DNA from: Onthophagus taurus | Taxonomy: Eukaryota > Arthropoda > Insecta > Coleoptera > Scarabaeidae | Length of the DNA stretch: 64,000 nucleotides | Direction of reading: 5' to 3' | Assembly (NCBI RefSeq): GCF_036711975.1 | Contig: NC_091972.1 | Span: 9,615,001 to 9,679,000 of the forward strand | Shown here: positions 59,401 through 64,000 of the stretch, piece after piece | How positions within the stretch are numbered: the stretch's first letter is position 1 | Layout of the letters: each line of letters opens with the position of its first letter | The notes under the pieces: model-generated | What the model was told of the DNA's origin: nothing | Database searches by the model: none | Seen by the model: the letters and a program-made list of their open reading frames with translations, nothing else | Program-made: the position numbers and the translations under genes

Positions 59401-62400
59401 TGTGTTAGTTCTAGTGATGTGCTAGTGCAATACTAGAATTAACACTAGACCGAGAACTAGAAACATTTGGATTTAGCCGCACGTCTCTCAAGACGGCTAA
59501 ACCCGAATGATTCTAGTTTTAGGTCCTATGTTAGTTTTAGTGATAATCCTAGTGTAAAACTAGAACTAACACTAGACCGAGAACTAGAAACATTTGGATT
59601 TAGCCGCACGTCTCTCAAGACGGCTAAACCCGAATGATTCTAGTTCTAGGTCTTGTGTTAGTTCTAGTGACAGTGCTAGTGCAATGCTAGAACTAACACT
59701 AGATCGAGAACTAGAAACATTTGGATTTAGCCGCACGTCTCTCAAGACGGCTAAACCCGAATGATTCTAGTTCTAGGTCTTGTGTTAGTTCTAGTGATAG
59801 TGCTAGTGCAATACTAGAACTAACACTAGACCGAGAACTAGAAACATTTGGATTTAGCCGCACATCTCAAATGTTTCTAGTTCTAGTGGTTCTAGTTATG
59901 AAGTTTAAGTCTCAAACTAACAACATTACAAAGCACGAATACAATTAATTAATCATTTGTTAATTGAAACTGTGAAATAGTAGTTGCCTACCCATGCGTG
60001 ACGTCACGAACGGGCCTTTCGAGCTGTGTACCTGTCCCCAGGATGTAGTAGTCTTCTTAAATTCTACCATCTTTGGTATAAATATAAAGCCTGGTAGACT
60101 CCCTGACACTCCCTTCCCCGTGTTATTCGACGTTTAACTGTATTAAAATTGATAATGATTTTTTTAAATCGAAACATTAAAAATGAATGAAACAATAAAG
60201 ATTATCGCTCATTCGTAACCTTTCCGGTTATATTCATCTATTTAAGAGTGTATTTTACGTAATTTGTTGTTATCAGTTCAGTTTTTCAGGCCAGAATTAA
60301 CTGGATTTCTTGTGAAAGGAACTTTGTCTTAAAACAATGTTCGTATGTAGGTTAGAAATAATCCCACTTTTAAACTTATTTCCAACCATAAAAAAACTAC
60401 ACATTAATTAAATATTAAAATAATTAATCTCTTCTAATAATTAAATTCTAATTAAAAAATTTATTTACCAAAAAAAAAAGCATATTTTTATACTCTTATC
60501 TGTTATTTAATTGCTTATTATTTCATAATTAACAAGCGTCAAACATCAAATTAAACTTAAACATATTCAATATTTAAATGTTTTTATAAAAATCTATAAT
60601 TTATGATTCATTTCAGATAAGGTTTTGCTTAATAGCGGCCAATTGATCGGCGAATACAAACCGGAAATCGTCTCAAATAACACGAAAAAGGTTGATATGA
60701 AAAAACTAAAAGAAATTCCACTACGGAACAATTCCCACTACGTTCAAACTTGGTGTAACAGTCAGGATCCAACAAATTCTTATCAAGATAGTAATTCGCA
60801 AGATTTAGATCCATTAGATTTTGGATCATCGTCGTCGCAGAATTCGCAAAAATCAACTGGTTCATTTAAATTTAATAAACGAAAACCTCCAATTGATTCG
60901 ACGTGTTCTTCTATAGATTGTGATTATAAAGAATCATCACGTGAAAGTGGAATATTAACGTTTCCGGAATCGGAAGAAGAAAACACTCGAGGTTTATATG
61001 ACGACGATTTTAATAGAAAATTAGATAGGAAATTAATTAATTCAAATGCAAATAAAGACAGTAGTAGCGATTATTGTACTTGTACAGACGGTTCAATGGA
61101 TTTAAATATAAACCAATTCGAAAGGAATATTTTCGACATTGGATCAATTTGTACAGAAAAAAGTAGTATAGATGCAACTTTTGTTAGTATTTCTGAAATT
61201 TATAAGTATACGGATGATGAGGAGGGTGTTGTTTTGTATGAAAAAAGGGTTTTAACGCCAACAATTAGTGCGTAAGTATTTAATTTTTTTACCAAAGACT
61301 TATTTAATAATATATTTTTGTATTAGAAATGGAAATGAAAGTGTTATTACAACTTTATCTCAAATTTCACTTCCAAAAACTTTTGATTATGACACTGATG
61401 TATTAAGAAAAGAGTTAAAAGCACAAGGATTTGATCCAGGTCCAATTACAAAAACCACTAAAAGAGTCTATTTGAAGAAATTGTATCATATTAAGCAACA
61501 TCCAGAGCAGGTTGTTGCAAATATAGATGATAATAAAAAAGGTGAGTAAGTTAGACTTAAGAACTATAGAGCCATTATCACATGTTGGTTTTATTATTGT
61601 ATCCTTGGCCTTTGCAATATTGAAATGATATACCAAGCTGTTCTAGCCCATGGTGAATCTATCTTTAGAATTACCAATCAAGAAAACAACCACCCAACGT
61701 CACTAAACAAATATTTATTCCCATAATATTTTCTATTTACGAATAAATGCGATTTGCAATAAACAAGATTACATTTTTTAATGTGATCTAGTAGTTTAGG
61801 TCACGTCATGAACGTGTTAAGGAATTATTTACAATTAAAAAGATTTTCAACAAAATCTTTTCAAACAAGTACACATCCAAAAATAATCAAAATAATTATT
61901 TAATTATAATTTTTTTTATAGTTTATTCAAGGGAGCTTCAAAAAACACTAACAGATCCTTTAACGTCAATAAACATAACCCGATATTCTGAATTAGAAGA
62001 TGAAATGAGACACCAGTTCATTTCACCGGATCCATCACGTCGCTGGCGCGAAGGAACGACGAAATCTTCATTCACCTACCTTCTTCTTGACCCAAGAATA
62101 ACACAAAACTTGCCGAATCGTTACGAAAAACTCGATAAAAGTGAAATTTGGCGAACGTTTCTCGATTCAATATTTTATGTAGGAAAAGGAAAACGATCCA
62201 GACCATACTCTCATTTGTATTCCGCCGTAAGAACTTATAATAAAGATGTTGAAACAGACTGTGAAAAATTGAAAAGAATAAGAAATATTTGGAGCGATAA
62301 ATACGGGGTGATTTGTTTACATTTATTTCAAAATACGATACCGGTCGAAGCATACACGCGTGAAGCGGCGATGATACATGCCTTAAAACTGGAAAATGTA

Positions 62401-62550
62401 ACGAATAAGAAGTATGGGGATTATTATGGGGTTGCAGCTACGTGGAATCAACAACAAAAGTGTGTTTTTGGAGTGTTTTTATTATATAAAGCTTTACAAA
62501 TATTTTTACATGAAGGCGAAAGGCAGTTATATCCTAATGATATTGATTAG
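53499..62550 (+). CDS. ANKLE1: ANKLE1/LEM-3-type nuclease (ankyrin, LEM, GIY-YIG)
   Basis: Structure-selective endonuclease family that processes branched DNA and chromatin bridges late in division. Five exons keep frame: 53499-53581, 54611-55014, 60617-61271, 61327-61541 and 61922-62550. They total 1986 nt, or 661 aa. Exon 2 encodes ankyrin repeats (GLTPVHIAAAWGRLNILDLL, then a second with SPIDYAKS). Exon 3 is a long, Ser/Asp-rich disordered linker. Exon 4 holds the LEM domain (about 404-440; VLRKELKAQGFDPGPIT, VYLKKLY). Exon 5 holds the GIY-YIG domain: FTYLLLD (503-509) for GIY, FYVGKGKRSRPYSHL (537-551) for YIG plus the catalytic Arg, YTREAA (E600) for the metal-binding Glu, and NVTN. All key residues look present. 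Intron 2 is 5.6 kb and rich in repeats. The start is the first ATG in frame. Confidence 0.95.
53657..54142. mobile_element. Foldback element in ANKLE1 intron 1
   Basis: ATATTGAGCTTTAAGGTATA at the left is mirrored by TATACCGTAAAGCTCAATAT at the right. Inside, the arms continue with AGGCGACAGTTTGCAAACCG and ACTACTGGTTGTCATG, repeated three times on the left and inverted on the right with GGAGATACATGTATCTCC palindromes. It is non-coding. Confidence 0.8.
55495..55576. mobile_element. Miniature piggyBac-like element 1
   Basis: 82 bp bounded by TTAA on both sides (55491-55494 and 55577-55580). The ends are CCCTCCAGTGGTGACGCG and (inverse) CCCTGCAGTGGTGACGTG, inverted repeats of about 18 bp. The TTAA target and CCC start are the piggyBac signature. 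It is in ANKLE1 intron 2. Confidence 0.7.
56630..56714. mobile_element. Miniature piggyBac-like element 2
   Basis: 85 bp bounded by TTAA (56626-56629 and 56715-56718), with ends CCCTTTCGTTAC and (inverse) CCCTTTCGTTACGG. It has different terminal sequence from the element at 55495, hence a separate family. It is in ANKLE1 intron 2. Confidence 0.7.
57240..57440 (-). mobile_element. Non-LTR retrotransposon C-terminal relic
   Basis: Minus-strand pieces read LQRLQWAGHVSG, then RTLNARMHRKIPVGRPRKL. These are the GHV and GRPRK tail seen in RTE-type elements, split by a frameshift. It is in ANKLE1 intron 2, antisense to the gene. Confidence 0.55.
57441..59355. other. ANKLE1 intron 2, AT-rich part
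   Basis: Very AT-rich. Frames such as 57361-57780 are hydrophobic low-complexity translations of T-rich DNA. I see no exon or RNA gene. Confidence 0.4.
59360..59895. repeat. Palindromic 127-bp repeat array, locus 5
   Basis: Four monomers with cores beginning at 59464, 59591, 59718 and 59845, spaced exactly 127 bp; the last is truncated. Each core pairs CATTTGGATTTAGCCG with CGGCTAAACCCGAATG, flanked by AACTAGAACTAACACTAG-type arms. It is the longest and most regular array of the family in the window and lies in ANKLE1 intron 2. Confidence 0.92.
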
Positions 62551-62686
62551 AAAAAGGTTTTAACGAAATAATGTACAATTATTATTACAAAGTATATAAA
62601 GTTGCAATAATTTATATGTAATTTATACAAAGAAAGGTAGTTTTATACTTTTATAAATTTTGTTATATCGAAAATTTTATTGACGA

Positions 62687-62692
62687 AATAAA
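62687..62692 (+). terminator. Polyadenylation signal of ANKLE1
   Basis: AATAAA about 137 bp after the ANKLE1 stop codon. Confidence 0.55.
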
Positions 62693-63174
62693 AATTAATG
62701 AATCTAAAACACCTTTATTTCTTTTTAATTATTTAAAACAAATTTTCTGGCTAACAGTAGCAAATGCATTCTTAACTTGAATGATTAGTGTAAATATATA
62801 TAACTTATTCATCATTGTTTAATTCTTCTTTATTTCAAGCTTCTAGAAAGGGAATTATTAAAAGAAAATCTTGTGGGCATGATTTGTGCATGAAGTTTTG
62901 GAATAATTCAATTCGTATCTAAAGATAATGTACTGAAAAGTTGATTTAAGTAAGATTATAAATGAAAACATGAATGCGAAAGTAATTGAAGAATATTTTC
63001 AAATGTATTAGAAAAATCACCTGTTATTAAAATGGACAATTAATCATAATATTAATAATTAATACCGCAGTCGTAAGATTGAGAAAATACTAACTGCATC
63101 ATCAACTAAGAAAGAAATACAAAGTTTACTTAAAATAAATTTTATATAAAGAAAACATGATGTGATTTGAGCTA

Positions 63175-63385
63175 CCACCAAACATGCGGAGTTACATCCA
63201 ATTGAGTTGATATAGGCTCTAATAAAAAATGAGGTGGATTCTAAAAATAAAACATTTAAATTGATAGATGTTAAAAAATCTTTATTAGACGCAATCCAAA
63301 ATGTTACCAATAAAAATTGGAAAAAGTATGCCGATCATATAATCAAAGAATAGGCTGAAATAAATGGATTAAATAATTTCATGTA
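63175..63385 (+). mobile_element. Tc1/mariner-type transposase C-terminal relic
   Basis: The plus strand encodes HPIELI then ALIKNEVDSKNKTFKLID, followed by SLLDAIQNVTNKNWKKYADH. The HPIE Glu is the usual third catalytic residue (NPIE) of DDE transposases, and NKTFKL is typical of the tail. Stops interrupt it. Confidence 0.7.
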
Positions 63386-64000
63386 GCATGAGAGATTCGA
63401 TTACTGTTTTAATGTGATTAACATGAATAAATAATAAAAATGTGAGCAACAATCAAGAAAAATATGGAAATTAGATTTATTGCTGGTTTCGTATTAAAAA
63501 GAAATCTATAAACGTTGAATACTAATTTAACTTTTTTATAAACAGATGTCGCTAAAAATGGTACACCTAAATTTTGTTCAAACCATATAATCAGATAATA
63601 TTAAGATAAACCCAAGTTATAAAACCAATAATACGTTTTGTTATCTTAATCTTTTTTGGTTTTTATCAATGTTCTTCTTGAACTTTGAACGCTGCATAAA
63701 TCTTCACTTTTTTAGTAAAGTATATCCAGTTTAAAAAAATATTATTTTAACCATTTTGTTAAAAAAAATATTGAAAGGTATATGTTAAAACTTTCTTTGT
63801 TTATTATTATGGTAATAATGGCATAGGTCACCTTTTCAATGCTAAAAATAAAAATTTCAATGATTATTACTCACTTTGAAGTATTTTTGTAATTTCATCG
63901 AATCAAACAAATTAATAGCAATTAATATAGACAGGATTTTCCATTATTTATTAAACATTTTTGTTTAAAAACAAACCAACTCTTAGACGTTTAGAAATTT
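63386..64000. other. Non-coding stretch, nothing recognised
   Basis: AT-rich sequence to the window edge without recognisable features. Confidence 0.4.

Overview
The window reads as AT-rich nuclear DNA of an insect. The genes are intron-bearing with GT-AG junctions, DNA-transposon debris is heavy, and the proteins match metazoan families. A beetle is plausible, but this is inferred only from the repeat style and short TTGGG tracts. Five protein genes could be read in full by following reading frame and splice phase across exons. One further gene is represented by its signal-peptide exon only.

Layout. Positions 1-32,000 hold almost no coding sequence. Here lie CG-richer islands that look like promoters or 5' UTR exons (about 1-810, 1520-2330, 5000-6060, 14880-15340, 18650-19450, 20040-20400, 27480-28110, 30780-31680). 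Between them are transposon relics: non-LTR reverse transcriptase, mariner/Tc1, a hAT-like element with an internal 363-bp tandem array, and a P-like element with THAP half-exons and a perfect 8-bp target duplication. A local copy-and-paste rearrangement lies at 10.9-11.8 kb. At 20036-20117 on the minus strand is a signal-peptide exon ending in a canonical donor; its remaining exons were not found.

Positions 32,367-62,700 are the gene-dense half. In order: Rpn13/ADRM1 (+), the proteasomal ubiquitin receptor; a divergent TMEM50-like four-pass membrane protein (-); PIAS/Su(var)2-10 SUMO E3 ligase (-, nine coding exons, 595 aa); gamma-tubulin complex component 4/Grip75 (+, nine coding exons, 667 aa), divergent from PIAS across about 850 bp; and ANKLE1/LEM-3-type ankyrin-LEM-GIY-YIG nuclease (+, five exons, 661 aa). 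All coding lengths sum to whole codons and every junction keeps frame. These look like ordinary housekeeping genes (proteolysis, SUMOylation, microtubule nucleation, DNA processing) rather than a co-regulated pathway.

The large introns of PIAS, GCP4 and ANKLE1 are packed with foldback elements, MITEs and a dispersed palindromic repeat with a roughly 127-bp monomer. That repeat recurs at several loci across the window and sits at a breakpoint of the 11-kb rearrangement. It is the most distinctive unexplained structure here.
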